This document shows positions 1 through 11,814 of a stretch of DNA of 64,000 bases, one piece after another (position 1 is the stretch's first letter; each line of letters opens with the position of its first letter). The notes under the pieces are model-generated. The model saw only the letters and a list, made by a program, of their open reading frames with translations, did no database searches and was not told the origin of the DNA. The stretch lies in the NCBI GenBank assembly GCA_946894095.1, contig OX335644.1, positions 16,535,595 through 16,599,594 of the forward strand, in the 5' to 3' direction. Source of the stretch: Incurvaria masculella. Lineage: Eukaryota > Arthropoda > Insecta > Lepidoptera > Incurvariidae. The translations under genes were made by a program, and so were the position numbers.

Positions 1-1769
1 ATCTTTGTAGCCCGTCCCTGTCGTCACTCCAGTAGGCCTATATCATTCTTTTAGTTGGGCCTCCAGACGTATGAGCGTGCGACATAAGTGTTGTATATTA
101 AAAGTTACGTATGAAAAAGGTGTCCTAATCTAGTAAAGAAGCGCATTCGCTATTTTGACTAGTTCAAAAAGTTGGATCTTCAAGTCAGACCCTATTGTGA
201 CAAGATCCGCCTGTGAGACCTGAAATTCAATCAATTAATTGTATATTAATGGTGTGGATTTCTTGAACCTGTGTGCTATATACAACTCAGTTCCTTATTA
301 CTTGGTCCACTGAACTAAGCGATCTAAGTTGTTCGGGATCCCTTCCTCCAGGTGACTCATGGTTGGGTTCTCGAAACATGTTATATCATCAGCAGAGTTT
401 ATAAGATCACACACGTGTTTTTTTAGAATATTTGTGAAACATCTTACCCAAAATTAAAATGTACATTTAGGCTTTGTCTTGCATTCAACTTAATTCAGAG
501 AATACAATTATTATAATGCCCATTGAAATGAAGTTATGAATGGGACGATTATGACCGAAAAACGATTTATAAAGCCAATGAATATCTCCACAACCCTCGA
601 CTTCCGTTCTTTCTGCGGCCAACCACTTTGCACCCGCTTGCGGATTGACAAACTACGACCGAGGCATCTTGATCCGGTTTTTAGTAAGTTTTTTTAATAT
701 TTTTCTAAGTAATTTTCTTGTTATATATTAATTACTATTATTTCACAAACGTACACTCAAATTCTCTATGGGACACAAACGGAAATAATACATTTACATA
801 TTTATTGCAAAAATGGTAATTGTAAAATTTGCTTAGCTAGCTAATAACATTTATTCTAGAGGATAATTAGGAAAGTAGATTATCACAGTCTGATTACAAT
901 TTTGTAATAATTATAAGAACATACATTACTTCATGTATGTAATCATGACAGATGCCCATTCAATTTGCTGGCTGGGTCCTGTCCTGTCTTGCACTATTCT
1001 TATATTTTTTCTGTTAATTTAATTAATGTGTCCTTGCTTCATGGTCTATTCTACGTACATGCCATATTTGTTAAAAAAAGTTACGTCTAGTTAAGTACGA
1101 AAAAGAGTACATATTTTACTCGACATCTCCTTTTTTTACATATTCACTTCATTTATTTATTCCGGAAACTTAACAGCTAAATCATAAATGTAAATAACGT
1201 TGTTTCATTTTCTATAAAATTCATAATAATACAAAAAAGTGTGTGTGTATTGCATGGGTAGGTGTCATCTCCCACACATAAAAATACATTGTTCGAAGCC
1301 TCTAAAGATGCTTAAGAACTTTTCAGGCATATCCATTTGAGCACGTTAGAGAATGTCAAGTTGAGATTGAGCGTCGAAGTTTACCATCGCGTCGTCATTT
1401 CGCCAGGAGACGTTTTGCGTAAAGTTTAGGACGTGCAAAGGCAAACGCTTTATAAGTTACGATTCCTTCCGCAGGAACTTGGGGCCTTTTGTATGGGCGG
1501 TGTTTGCTTGTACGCTCGCTTAAAAATTCAATTTACAAATTTGCTTCATAACAAGCCACCTGTTAATGCACAAACTAACAGTACTACAAGGATTAAACTT
1601 TGGGTTCGCTTCGAATAATTTATATTGGCTGCGTACAATCTAACAAGCGATGATCTCATTTAAATTCCCCTTAAACTTTGACCTCCTATAGTTTTATTAT
1701 CAAAAAAACAAACTTTTTCCTTTTTAATTTCTTTTGCCTGATTAGAAACATTTATATTTTTTTTTAAAA
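1..1769. other. Gene-free AT-rich stretch
   Basis: No convincing coding region was found. A GC-richer patch at about 595-705 follows a TATAAA-like string near 571 and could be a small 5' exon on the plus strand, but no downstream exon supports it. An exon-like ORF at about 1327-1416 follows a possible acceptor (aacttttcag) and ends in an Arg-rich tail and a stop. Both are too weak to call as genes. The reading frame at 1433-1618 has no recognisable motif. Confidence 0.5.
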
Positions 1770-1890
1770 GGACATTGACATGGATACTCCACCTACTGTC
1801 ATGATTTTAGCCCAACTCACCACATAGTCACTAAGTGGTATGCCAGAAACTCCCTTAGAAACTCACAATTTTCATTGCCGCTTTGATTAA
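1770..1890 (-). repeat. tRNA-derived SINE, 3' fragment
   Basis: Degenerate antisense copy of the SINE family found throughout the window. The complement of the family's 3' end is seen as 'gacatggatactccacctac' and then the element body up to 'cattgccgctttga'. The tRNA-like head is missing. Confidence 0.5.
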
Positions 1891-2014
1891 CTTTTACAAA
1901 CCTTGGAGATTAATTTACAAAATGTATTTATAAAATATTACGCAGTAATTGAGGAACCTTATAGCTTTTACGTGGAATCTGTTTAATCTCAATGGTAGAA
2001 AACGGTCGTAGAAA

Positions 2015-2137
2015 TTGTCCGTGTTTTCCATTCAGTTCAATGTAGTTGTGCAATATAAGGAAAGTCCTGGCTCGGCACCTAGTTGTTATGAGGTAAGTGA
2101 AGTATTAGCCATCCATGTCCTATAACATAAAAAAACC
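2015..2137 (+). repeat. tRNA-derived SINE, 3' fragment
   Basis: Carries the family's body motif (gttttccattcagttcaatg) and the 3' end 'tagccatccatgtcc' followed by an A-rich tail (cataaaaaaa). The head is absent, so the copy is 5' truncated. Confidence 0.7.
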
Positions 2138-2603
2138 TGGACGGCAAATAAATGGCTTAATTTTTTCCCACTAGGTAAAGTAAATATGTGAATAATAAAG
2201 GAGGTGTACGTTTTGTGTATAAGTAATAGAACATTAATGGAATATCAAAACTCCATAGTCCTCCTACGACAAAATGGGGATTCACTGAAAGTCCCCTTCC
2301 CAGTTAGTCAGAAAATGATTAATGGTGAATATTATCCTTGCGAAGGTGGTTACTTTATAGATCCTCATCTTAAACGTGCTTACATCACACGATACACACA
2401 TCACCTAACCACGTCTCTATAATATGGTCTCACAGAAGAGTAATTTGTGTAACATTTCAAGAAAAATGTAAAAACTTAAGCACATCAATTTAAGGCATAG
2501 AATATTACTTTTTGCATTTCATGTGGACACATTCACTCAACCTAAACAGTTTTCCCCATGCTAAACATAGACAAGGGAGGATTATTCGTGAATATATACT
2601 CAC

Positions 2604-3324
2604 TGGTGTCGGGAGGTCGGTCGTCCTCGACCTCGTGCACGGTCACGTTGCCGAGCTGGTAGGCGCTGCTGTTCCCCCCCGCGCCCCGCGCCTCCACCAG
2701 CTCCACGTACTCCACCCCCCTCGCACCGGTCACGTTCCCACCCTCCGTCACGTTTACCCTTAGAAACGCGAACTGAGGCACCATCTCCGACCGGAGCATT
2801 ATATCCGTCAGGGTCTCGTCGCGGCCCGTCTCGGCGTCCATTATCTCGTCGAGCACCGGACTCGAGATGTTCAGCCGCTTCCGGAAAGCGTCCACCCCGC
2901 CTTCGGACATCTCCTGCGTCGGCGGGTCCTTCGTGTTCTTGTTTTTCGCCATCGCGACATCCCTATCGTGTTCGGCGTCGATGATGGCTTCGGCCACCTC
3001 CGGGTTGTGCTTCTCGCGGTCGGACCCTCCGGGGTCGAGGTTCTCTGATTCGTCCCTCTCCGCCACCACCAGCGTGTCCGCCTCTGTGTCGACGGGCAGC
3101 TTCACGATGCTGAACTCCTGGCCCTTGCTCGCGTTCTGATTCTCGAAGTTTTTCGAGAAGAACGTGTTGGAGTAGTTGTTGGAGAGGAGACTTGAGCTGA
3201 CTGTTGTAGAATTGGATATTTCGCTAATCGGCATTGCGTTAACTGTAGTCCATGCGACGCAAAACGCGCAAATATAGCACTTTAATCGGACCGACCTCAT
3301 ATTCGGCATCACTATATCTTCCAT
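2604..3324 (-). CDS. First coding exon of a secreted or membrane protein (partial gene)
   Basis: This exon encodes about 240 residues and ends at a consensus splice donor: the minus strand reads GACACCA then gtgagtatat, with the intron starting at 2603. The remaining exons lie beyond the left edge. Three in-frame Met codons occur at the start (residues 1, 7 and 10). The third begins an excellent signal peptide (MRSVRLKCYICAFCVAWTT, cleavage likely after VNA). The mature part has no cysteine, is acidic, and carries many N-glycosylation sequons (NSTT, NYS, NAS, NIS, NVT, NSS). A short motif occurs twice: AEAIIDAEHDRD and DEIMDAETGRD. GC content is far above the flanks, as expected of an exon. 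I do not recognise the family. The frame reads on into the intron to 2542, so the last 20 or so residues of the full ORF are probably not translated. Confidence 0.7.
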
Positions 3325-3857
3325 GTGAATTCTGTTTGCTTCTTTGGTGTGTGTGAAACGATAACTAAAGTTCTGAAGAACTTATTTCCTCTTATTGTTT
3401 TTCTAGTGTTCTCTAGTATCTCTGAATATAATAAGGAGAAGTTTTGGTGTTATTAGGCTAAGTTGTGGCTTGCTCGGAGCGCCTCAGCCGCGGGCCAGTC
3501 TGCGAACAAAGGCATTTGCATACATAACACTGTTTCCTTCAAGTTTCTTATTTTCTATTCATTTTTCTTTGGAAAACTTTATTCGAAGCGCTCAGACGTG
3601 TGTAGATTTCTATTTTGCAAAGTAAATGACTATGTATTTACAAACAGTTATACACAGCATCGCTTGATATGCATTGATAGATATAGAGGGAAATTGTTAG
3701 AGGCCAGATGTAAACTCACCTCAGACTGTACCAATCGATCTTCGTGTAGTTGTAAAGAACATGCATGACATTGAATGAGTATGTAATGCTTTCAACTCAA
3801 ATTATTTCTTTCGACTTGTTATAACGTGCATCGCATCGTATTTGGGAAAAACAAATC

Positions 3858-3925
3858 AGCGGCTCGTAGCACAGGGGCGCGAGCCGTGCTTCTCATGTCA
3901 GAGGTTCAATCTCCGCCCCGTATAT
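3858..3925 (+). repeat. SINE tRNA-like head
   Basis: 'cagcggctcgtagcacaggg' matches the box A region of the local SINE family, and 'gaggttcaatctccgcc' is a good RNA polymerase III box B. The typical body does not follow, so this is a head-only remnant and not a tRNA gene. Confidence 0.5.
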
Positions 3926-4804
3926 ATATTGATTTATATAAATAAACGGAATGGTATTCCATGTACTATGTTTATATCCATGGGTCAAATAGCCATCGAT
4001 AATCAGTTATATAAAAAAATTACACCTTCAATACATTGCTTAGTGTTCATTATTTGTTTAAACTACTTTGATCTTTTATCTTCGTAAACTTCATTGAAAA
4101 TAACGTGTGCCTCCAATTGAATTATATCGTCTTTTTTAAAAGCTTTCAGTGTAAACGATCTCATTCGGGTCCGTCCATAACCCAATAATCGGAAACAGCC
4201 TGGCCTATCATCCGTGGAGCAGTTTTCATCTCACAGTTTCCGCCCAGCTAACGAGGTTGTACCTAGAGGCACCATTGTGTGTGGACAGAGCCCGGGGCGA
4301 GCGGGATGGGGCGAGCATTGTGCCGACCCCCCGTCCCCTGGACAATCTTACGTCTCGTAGGCCCTGTGTGTGGGCGCCTTAATACAATAACGGCATGGCG
4401 GCAATGGAAGAAGATTTATTGGATGGCGCGCTGGGACTGACGGGAATTAGGGCTGCGTAGACAAGGTTTATGTTTGGGATCGATACATCAGAAATGTTAC
4501 GAATCGGCAGGCTTTGGGGAAAACATAATATGAGACAGTTAAGAGGAGAATGAGGTGATCAAGCTCCATGCAATGGTGCGTGCCTGTTTCCTCAGGCAAA
4601 TTAAGAGATATTTTTCTTATATTTTGCACATAAAAAAAAATAAGATCTACGTCTGTACGTTTTTGTTTTATGATACAATTCTTCTGAGTTAATATTTATT
4701 AGTTTTAATAAGTAATCATTGCGTAGTTTATCGCAAAAACTACAAACGGTGAATGAAAGATGGATCATCTTACGAAACTTTTCAGATGAGAATGTATTCA
4801 TTTA

Positions 4805-5060
4805 TTATGAGCTAGCTGAGGTACCCGGCTCCGCTCGGGTTAGTGTCGTTTTTCTTAGACTGATGTCGGGCTTAATTATTTCCTGGATATTACATGAGTG
4901 TCCCATACAAACTTTTTGACCGCCTTCGAGTTTCATTTTTTCCTTAAAAGGTAGCCTATGTCCTTCTCCAAGGTGCCGACTATCTCTATAACGAAATTAA
5001 TAAAAATTGGTTTGGCGGTTTAGGCGGTTTACATTCGCATTTATAATATTAGTATGGATT
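4805..5060 (+). repeat. Dispersed repeat, probable LINE 3' tail
   Basis: Begins 'gagctagctgaggtacccgg' and ends near 'aatattagtatgga'. The internal string 'gcctatgtccttctcc' is one I associate with lepidopteran LINE 3' ends. A second copy of the start lies at about 30521-30560. Confidence 0.55.
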
Positions 5061-5568
5061 GAGCCAGATTACATTTTCAATTACATGAACTTGTATAGAT
5101 TTTAGGTTTTCGGGTTGCTGCCCTACCAGGGCAGAGGTCATAACGTTCGCTGCCTAACCAGACCGGAACGTAGATATCCTTATTGCTAATCTAATACATT
5201 TTACATTTTGTTTACAAGTCTTAGTTACTAATATTGAAACACTTAAGAGATATGGCTATCATGACTATGGCGGAATATTTCATCGTATTCTGAGGTGAAA
5301 TATTCCGGTTTGTCATTCATTTATCCCACTTACGTAAATTATAACGAAAATCAAAACAAATGCTACATCATTATAATCTATTTTCAAACAAAGTTAGTTC
5401 GCAACTTCGTTTGCATAATTTATCTTTTTATACTTTCGATGTCTGAAACATGTCGAATTTGAATATTTTTTAATATTAAACAGAATACATTGAAGAAAGT
5501 TCCGGAACATTTTTGTACCGTTCACCTGGAGAGGAGAGGCATTTAAAAGAACATTGTAATTGAGAGAA

Positions 5569-5686
5569 TGATTGTTTTTTCCGGGTTTACCATCCAGTTC
5601 AATGTAGACGTGCATACTAAGGTCCTGGCATGGCACCCATGTGGTGTTGAGCTAATATCATGACAGACTGGTCATATAAAAAATAA
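5569..5686 (+). repeat. tRNA-derived SINE, 3' fragment
   Basis: Contains 'accatccagttcaatgtag' and 'ggtcctggcatggcaccca', both diagnostic of the family body, and ends in 'cataaaaaataa'. The start is degenerate. Confidence 0.6.
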
Positions 5687-5756
5687 TTACGACAACCGTT
5701 TTTTGGTTATTATTGGGCATTAAAAAGAGGACGCGTTGGCTCAAATAATTTAGAAA

Positions 5757-6045
5757 ATAGGTAGCTCAGTGGTTGGAGCAGCGGACATTAATACATAAGG
5801 AAACTGGAATCCTGGTTTATGAGCACCGCCAAATTGAACTGGACGGACAATATTTTATTTTCGGCTCCAACCAACTTTTCACCCAATGCGATGGTACCAA
5901 TCCGGGCGGGCTCAACCCTACCACTAGTAGGGGAAAGGGATCTCAATTTTTACATGGATTCTGAATCATGGCATTTTTCGTATTCGTGACGAAATGCACT
6001 TATAAATGAAACCCACCCAGTAGAAGAGAGAGAGAAAATAAATCA
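5757..6045. repeat. Composite of tRNA-like head and antisense SINE body
   Basis: A near-perfect tRNA box A, 'tagctcagtggttggagc', lies on the plus strand at 5761-5778. From about 5820 to 6045 the sequence is the complement of the common SINE body ('aaattgaactggacggac', 'gggcgggctcaaccctacca', 'cgtgacgaaatgcact'). The two parts have opposite orientations, so this is a junction of two insertions. Confidence 0.5.
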
Positions 6046-6431
6046 GCTAACCTTTTTGACAACCCGGCAACCCCCTGCAGCTTCATAATTTTCTGGAGCA
6101 ATCCGCTTTAATATAATTAATAAAACACGAAATTGTACACTCTGCGAAGTGAAGAGCAGGGTGTTACCCACTCCGCTCTTAATTGCGAATTAGCGTAGCG
6201 CGGAGATTTACGGCAGCCGGCCGGCCGGCGGAACCTCGCGTAATGGAAACTGTCGCGATACCGCCGACGCCGCTGCGATAACGGGTCACCCTGTAGCTGA
6301 CGAAGCGAGAGGCTTGCCATAAAGAGATGAGCCACCCTGTAGGCAACGAAGCTACTGATACCAGCGAGCATGGAAGGACGATAGAAACGATCGAAACTCA
6401 TTTTACGCGTAGCCACGATTTGGTCCAAACG
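6046..6431. other. GC-rich segment of unknown nature
   Basis: About 300 bp with higher GC and an open frame on the minus strand (103 codons, 6117-6428). The encoded peptide is Arg- and Ser-rich without a recognised domain. It is probably a fragment of a dispersed repeat. Confidence 0.3.
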
Positions 6432-6500
6432 TCAAAAAACCGGTCAAGTCCGAGTCGGACTCGCACATGATGAGGTCCGTACCATCGCACAAGATTTAAC
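6432..6500. mobile_element. MITE end fragment (GTGCGAGTC family)
   Basis: 'aaaaccggtcaagtccgag' followed by 'tcggactcgcac' is one terminus of the MITE family seen intact at 15876-16196. The other end is missing. Confidence 0.6.
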
Positions 6501-7069
6501 ATAAAACATCGCGTTTTTTGCATTTATTTTATTTTATTCATTTAATTTTTATTATTTTTAAATTTTCCCTATATGCTATTAAATAGATACCTCAAGGTCA
6601 TCAAGAAAGTGCCCGCATTTGTCGAGTACATATAGTACCTTTTCTGAAAGCTAATGAAAAAATAATGAAGTCATTTCCACAATTAATACGCCACGTGTCA
6701 TTCTTTTTTTTTGTGATCCTATCCTTTTGATTTAAATTTAAAAAAAAATCTTTTTTAACTGTCATTGACCTTTTATTTCTATGATATTTTATTTATATTT
6801 TGAAAGCATATTTTTTATTTTAAGTAGTCTTTTATACATAATCTATTAGAAAATCGCTGATGAAATGCCCAGAGTCGAGTAGTTATTTTACAATTATCAC
6901 TTTTTAGTAATAATTTAGAATATTTAAAAAAAATTGAAACCTAAATAACTCAAAAACTAGTGATTTTTAGACCTCAGATTCACGGGGCCAAATGTGTTGC
7001 AAATTAGCTTTAGCTACCGAGATATTAGTTTTGAAATGTATATTTCCGTATAGTGTAATTTGACGCGAT

Positions 7070-7158
7070 GCTGAACCGTGCATAAGGAATGTCTTGGCAT
7101 GGAACCTAGATCCCACGTGGCATATCATGACAGTATGTGTAATATTTGCCATTCATGT
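7070..7158 (+). repeat. SINE 3' fragment
   Basis: 'aatgtcttggcatggaacct' and 'atatcatgacagtatgtg' match the last third of the SINE consensus on the plus strand, ending at 'gccattcatg'. Confidence 0.5.
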
Positions 7159-7372
7159 TTTTTATGCAACCTGAAATGGATGGATAATCCCACAAAACTA
7201 CCGTGTCCCAATTTGCACCACACATATTGGCACCACATTCCCGAAGGAAGTAGGTGCCATGCCAGGACCTTCCCTACATTGAAAGGGGTGCATGAACGGG
7301 CTGAGGATTTCAACCCAGACCTCTGGTAGGCTAGGCAAGTCCTCGCGCCACTAGGCTACGAGCCGCTCAACA
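7159..7372 (-). repeat. tRNA-derived SINE copy
   Basis: Antisense copy from the A-rich end (seen as 'ttttttatgcaacctg') to the tRNA-like head ('cgcgccactaggctacgag' at the right end, complement of box A). Box B is present as the complement of 'aacccagacctctgg'. The central body is deleted. Confidence 0.75.
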
Positions 7373-7647
7373 ACGTCTAATAACATGCAACGTTCCCACG
7401 TTCTTACGGAACATTCGATTCTGTTTTACACTAAATTAATTAATTACTTGGTATGGAAAGTCTAACGATTTATTTAGACGATATTCAGAAAAAAGTTGTA
7501 AAACCTTTTTGTATATTTCAATTCCAATAATAATTTCCCAAATTGTATGCACTGACCGTTGCAACACAATATATAAGTATTGGTGCAGTCCATCCATGTC
7601 CAGTTACATAAAAAAAGTTATTCAATATGTAAATCATATACAGTCGT

Positions 7648-7762
7648 ATTCAGAGTGAACCTGTCAAAACCTAGTACGGGATTAGCTCCACACTAACCAT
7701 ACAAAAACCGGTTTAGTTAGGCAATAATCCGCGCACTAAAGTTAGTCCGGCCACTCTGAATA
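7648..7762. mobile_element. Short MITE with TATTCAGAGTG ends, copy 1
   Basis: About 115 bp bounded by 'tattcagagtg' and its complement 'cactctgaata'. The inner part is also self-complementary ('accggtttagtt', 'agttagtccggcc'). Related copies lie at 32785-32892 and 34814-34928. Confidence 0.75.
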
Positions 7763-7901
7763 GGACAGTAATAGTTTCAGCACTTTGGAGACGTTCGGGT
7801 ATTACATTAATTTGGCAAATGTGATGATTGTGTGCTCTTCGTGCCGGGAACAAAAAAAATATTTTCCAGTGTTGTTCTTCATCCGTTAAGGTTTAACAAT
7901 T

Positions 7902-8031
7902 CAGGGCGCAGCTTCAAGCTCTGCCGTGCACTCCTTGGGTGTCAATTGAAACAAAGGCCCAGATGCGATCCCCTCAGGGCCGCGTGCGGCTCTACCCGAG
8001 CACACCTCGACTCTTTTGACCTTTCTACGGG
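7902..8031 (+). other. Exon-like GC-rich segment
   Basis: A possible acceptor (tttaacaattcag) precedes 130 bp of GC-rich sequence ending at a strong donor (ctacgg then gtaagaatg). One frame is open throughout. No partner exon was found and the protein is not recognised. It may be a non-coding RNA exon or a repeat fragment. Confidence 0.2.
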
Positions 8032-8168
8032 TAAGAATGTTTTGTTGTCTTGATTTAATAAAAGTATACAAAATGAAGCGCTCCTGTTTCCTTCCCGTGC
8101 GAATGAGGGAAGCGCTGCCCGAAACGGGCGTTGAGAGAGTTTAGGTCTCTAGAAATGAGGCGAGATTA

Positions 8169-8503
8169 TTTTTAACCGACTTCAAAAAAGGTGGAGGTTC
8201 TCAATTCGACTGTATTTTTTTTACGTTTGTTACCTGAGAACTTTCGTCTGCGTGAACCGATTTTTATGATTATTTTTTTATTTGAAAGCTGGTGCTTCCC
8301 GTTTTGTCCACTTTCAATTTGGTTTAATTTTGACAATGAAATCCATGAGAAAATCATATAAGTCTTAAATTTGCATTAAGTATGTGCGCGACAAATGGAC
8401 GAATAGCTCAATATCACGGCAACCGATTTCGATGATTCATTATTTTTAGAAAGGACGTTTACAAATTATTTAGTGTACTCGTACTAATGAAGTCGGTTAA
8501 AAA
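8169..8503. mobile_element. MITE with 16-bp perfect terminal inverted repeats
   Basis: Starts 'tttttaaccgacttca' and ends with the exact complement 'tgaagtcggttaaaaa'. The 335-bp interior has no coding sequence. I recall this terminal sequence as common in lepidopteran genomes. Confidence 0.85.
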
Positions 8504-8540
8504 TTAAAAAAAAATAACAAAAATTTAAACAAAAAAAAAA

Positions 8541-8819
8541 CAACTTCAAAGAAAAAGTATTCCAAAACAAATGAACATGCACTTAAAAGCAAAAAAATAA
8601 TTGCAATTTTTTTAGTTACCATTATTGTTATTTTTTGAGTGGGTCTCAGCCAAGGTAGCCAAGGTACTCTTGACTGGCGCAGCGCGTACCCGGCTAACGC
8701 CGGCACTAAAAACGACGACTAAAAAATTACAATATTCGTAACTACAAAAATGGCAACATTTTTTTTTACTTTTTAGTGCATGTTAATTTATTTTGGAATA
8801 CTTTTTCTTTGAAGTCGGG
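8541..8819. mobile_element. Foldback element with arms of about 48 bp
   Basis: Left arm 8541-8591 ('acttcaaagaaaaagtattc', then 'aacatgcact') is inverted at 8772-8819 ('agtgcatgtt', then 'gaatactttttctttgaagt'). The spacer holds a GC-rich patch. The element lies directly after the previous MITE. Confidence 0.75.
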
Positions 8820-8835
8820 TTTTTTTGTTAATATT

Positions 8836-10679
8836 TTTTTTGCTCCTTACCAAGCACGATATTATTCAAGACTGTACATAGCACAATATTACTTATTATA
8901 TGGTAATACAGTTTTAAATTACAAGAACTTTAACCACTCAGTCGCCCGCGGGCCGATTAGTAAAACGGCACCTTTATCGATTTTATTTTCAAGTTATTTA
9001 TCATTTTACGACCTTGGGCACCGAATTTCAAACTCCACACTGAGGCAGGAGTGGACAATTTCTGGTTACGATTATATTTACGGGTATTATAGGCAAGCAA
9101 AAAATTACTTTGATTACATAAAAAAATGTGCTCCAAAAATGGCTAACTTCATGCTTAAATTTTTTCGATAGCAGTCCCACCCGATTTATTTGGAATTTAT
9201 TTTTGAAATCATGGAATTAAAAAACTCTTAGCGCGCCCGTAAAACAAAAAAAAATGTAGGGCAATCAAGAATAGGTAAGTGCCGAGCGGCCTTATAACTC
9301 TACATGAAATAGTTAAATCGGATGTTTAGTTGCATTTCCTACCACGCAACTGTTAAACGACGCGTTATTTGGTCTAGTTAACTGAAGTCACCATGGTACG
9401 AAATGCAAAATGTAATTAATGGGTATGTAATCCAAAGGTCACAGGTTCAAATCCTGCTTCCGACGAATGTCACGACCAAAAACTAATTAATTTAAAAAAT
9501 ATTAACTAAAACAATAATTATAAGTAAACGAATTAACAAATTATTTTAAAAAATCTGATAATAATGCTTCAAATGTAGATGTCGCTGAAATTCAAATTTA
9601 TTTGATAGTGGTAATCAACCATGTTTATTTAATTAAATGCACATTCAGTGAACTGTTTGTCCAGATTATTTTAATAATATGTCGATATTATTTTTGCTTT
9701 TTTTAATTATTTGTCAAGAAAAAAATATGGTAGAAGTATGGGGGATTTTATCTTGCTAAGCCCAACTAAGCAAAACTGTTTGATCACTGTGAATATAAAT
9801 ATTTCACACATTCAAATATTGATTTCACATGGGAATTGGAAGTGTGGAGACCGCGTAGCGCTCTCTACATAGAGCCGCTAATTTCAACATGCACAAAAAC
9901 AAAACATGCAGATGCACAGAAGCTACTCAGCGTGTACTACAATAGATGGCGCTACCATTTGGACGTCCAAAGACAAGAAGTCTATATCGCACTATCGACG
10001 TATCAAAGGTAGTATAGCCCTGACCTTCCTTTTCATCTCCACAGAAGGAAGACTGAGTTGGTCAACACTGATACTTCGGCAACTCACGGATATTTGCGTG
10101 CTGCCACGAATATACTGTCAGGAATTTTATTTGTTATTAAATTTAATCTAGAATTATGCATCTCAAAGTGAGCATTATACATCGTTAACTTGAAAGGTTT
10201 GGATTACATACTTAGTACCTGATGGCCTCACGAGATGCGGAGACAATAATGGGTAATGAAATAATTTCAGGGTTGAATGAGGGATTGAATGTGTTTACAG
10301 GGCATGTTCTGACATACTCAACGCTGTTTTCCATTCACCTATCAATTTAAGGACCCCGTGGCAGACGGAAAGTCCCCGCGGGCTGAAATTGTTGCCGGGC
10401 GAAGTAGGCCATTGTTTTACTTGAAGTGAATACAAATGAGGGTGCTCACCCCCAAGTCGTGCAACGGCCGCGAGGTTAACGGGTCTGGCGGACCCACGCT
10501 CGAAAATTTGGGTAGCTGAGTCGAAAAAATATGTGAGTATTTAATGAATTGATAGTAAGGGTCAGATTGTCTGAGAGTTCACAGAGCGTGTACTTTTTGT
10601 CTATGCGTCTAATTTCGAATTGAAAATTGGTGATTTTTTGTGTTGAGTTGTTGATACTTGATAATTATACCTTTACCTT
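8836..10679. other. Gene-free AT-rich stretch
   Basis: The 131-codon frame at 8776-9171 begins inside the foldback arm and has no domain. A tRNA-like box B (ggttcaaatcc) occurs at 9444-9454 without a matching box A, so it is probably a SINE relic. A possible donor lies near 10530. No gene could be supported. Confidence 0.45.
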
Positions 10680-10810
10680 GTTATAAGACGACATGGAGGG
10701 CTAATGATAGGAGATTCACACAGCCACATAGAACTGGATGGAAAACACTGACAATTTTTATTTTCAATCGTTTGTCCACCTTCCAACTGTTTTCCCATCT
10801 GTCAATCCAT
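10680..10810 (-). repeat. SINE 3' fragment
   Basis: 'acatggagggctaatgata' and 'catagaactggatggaaaac' are the complement of the family's 3' end and body. Confidence 0.5.
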
Positions 10811-10841
10811 GCGACCGTATCTTAAAATTTTACCGGCTGCA

Positions 10842-11275
10842 AGCTTTTACGTCAATCCCCATGACACATTTTTGATAAAGGGAGTCAAATGCTTAGTTAC
10901 AAACTTTTAAGTCAACCCCAATGACACACTTTTGATAAAGAGAGTCAGATGCTTAGTTGCAAGCTTTTAAGTCAACCCCAATGACACACTTTTGATAAAG
11001 AGAGTCAGATGCTTAGTTGCAAGCTTTTAAGTCAACCCCAGTGACACACTTTTGATAAAGAGAGTCAGATGCTTAGTTGCAAGCTTTTAAGTCAACCCCA
11101 ATGACACACTTTTGATAAAGAGAGTCAGATGTTTAGTTGCAAGCTTTTAAGTCAACCCCAATGACACACTTTTGATAAAGAGAGTCAGATGTTTAGTTGC
11201 AAGCTTTTAAGTCAACCCCAATGACACACTTTTGATAAAGGGAGTCAGATGCTTGACTACAAGCTTTTCCGGCAA
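10842..11275. repeat. 60-bp minisatellite, about 7 copies
   Basis: The period is exactly 60 bp (core 'caagcttttaagtcaacccc', then 'atgacacacttttgataaag', then 'agtcagatgcttagttg'). Inner copies differ at only one or two positions. The first and last are more diverged, the usual pattern when arrays are homogenised from the centre. All frames contain stops. Confidence 0.95.
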
Positions 11276-11814
11276 CCACCATTGACACAACAACTATTAA
11301 TAATGTTTTTCTATATATCTCCCTTTTTTATAAAGTCACGGTTGGTCAGCATAAACCCTACATCATAAACTCATCTTACTTAGAAAACATCTCAAACATT
11401 TCCATTTTCTAAAATATGGTTTTCTTTAGTAGATACTTTATATTCTAATTCGTATAGTAAAATAAAATATTTCTCGTATATAATTAGATTTAATAATTAA
11501 TGAGCACTAAATAAATATATTAAATGTTTACGTGCAAATTTATCAACATGAACTAGGCTTTTGATATAAAAAATGGTATAATCAAGTCGATCACAACAAA
11601 CATTACAACATCCAATTTGATTTCACCCTCTCTGTTGTCCTCGGTCTGATAAAGGATGTCAAACAATAATACAGTCACTCAAAAGATACACTTGAGACCC
11701 ATTAAATTGAATCATTACAACAGATTGCTTTGCAGGCTACTTTAGGGTTCACGAAATAGAAGCATCGAAAACATACTTCATACAACTGATGCGTTATTTG
11801 ATGTATTCTTATTG

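Larger units (their letters stand above)
3325..5568. other. Intergenic DNA upstream of the secreted-protein exon
   Basis: The promoter and 5' leader of the 2604-3324 gene should lie at the left of this stretch. A small CpG-rich patch at 3474-3510 is the best candidate, but no core element is clear. A SINE head sits at 3858-3925 and a LINE-type tail at 4805-5060 (separate entries). A GC-richer segment at 4150-4440 has no open frame of note. Nothing else was recognised. Confidence 0.45.

Noticed and set aside
1433..1618. 61-codon plus frame as a small gene
   Set aside because: No motif, no splice support and no start context. Similar frames are expected by chance.
2867..3139. 90-codon plus-strand frame
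   Set aside because: Antisense shadow of the signal-peptide exon.
5773..5964. 63-codon plus-strand frame
   Set aside because: Antisense SINE body. The same peptide pattern recurs in other SINE copies (for example 27843-28106).
7078..7329. 83-codon plus-strand frame
   Set aside because: It lies wholly in two opposed SINE fragments.
10842..11275. 60-bp repeats as a CRISPR-like array
   Set aside because: The whole 60 bp repeats without unique spacers, so it is a minisatellite.
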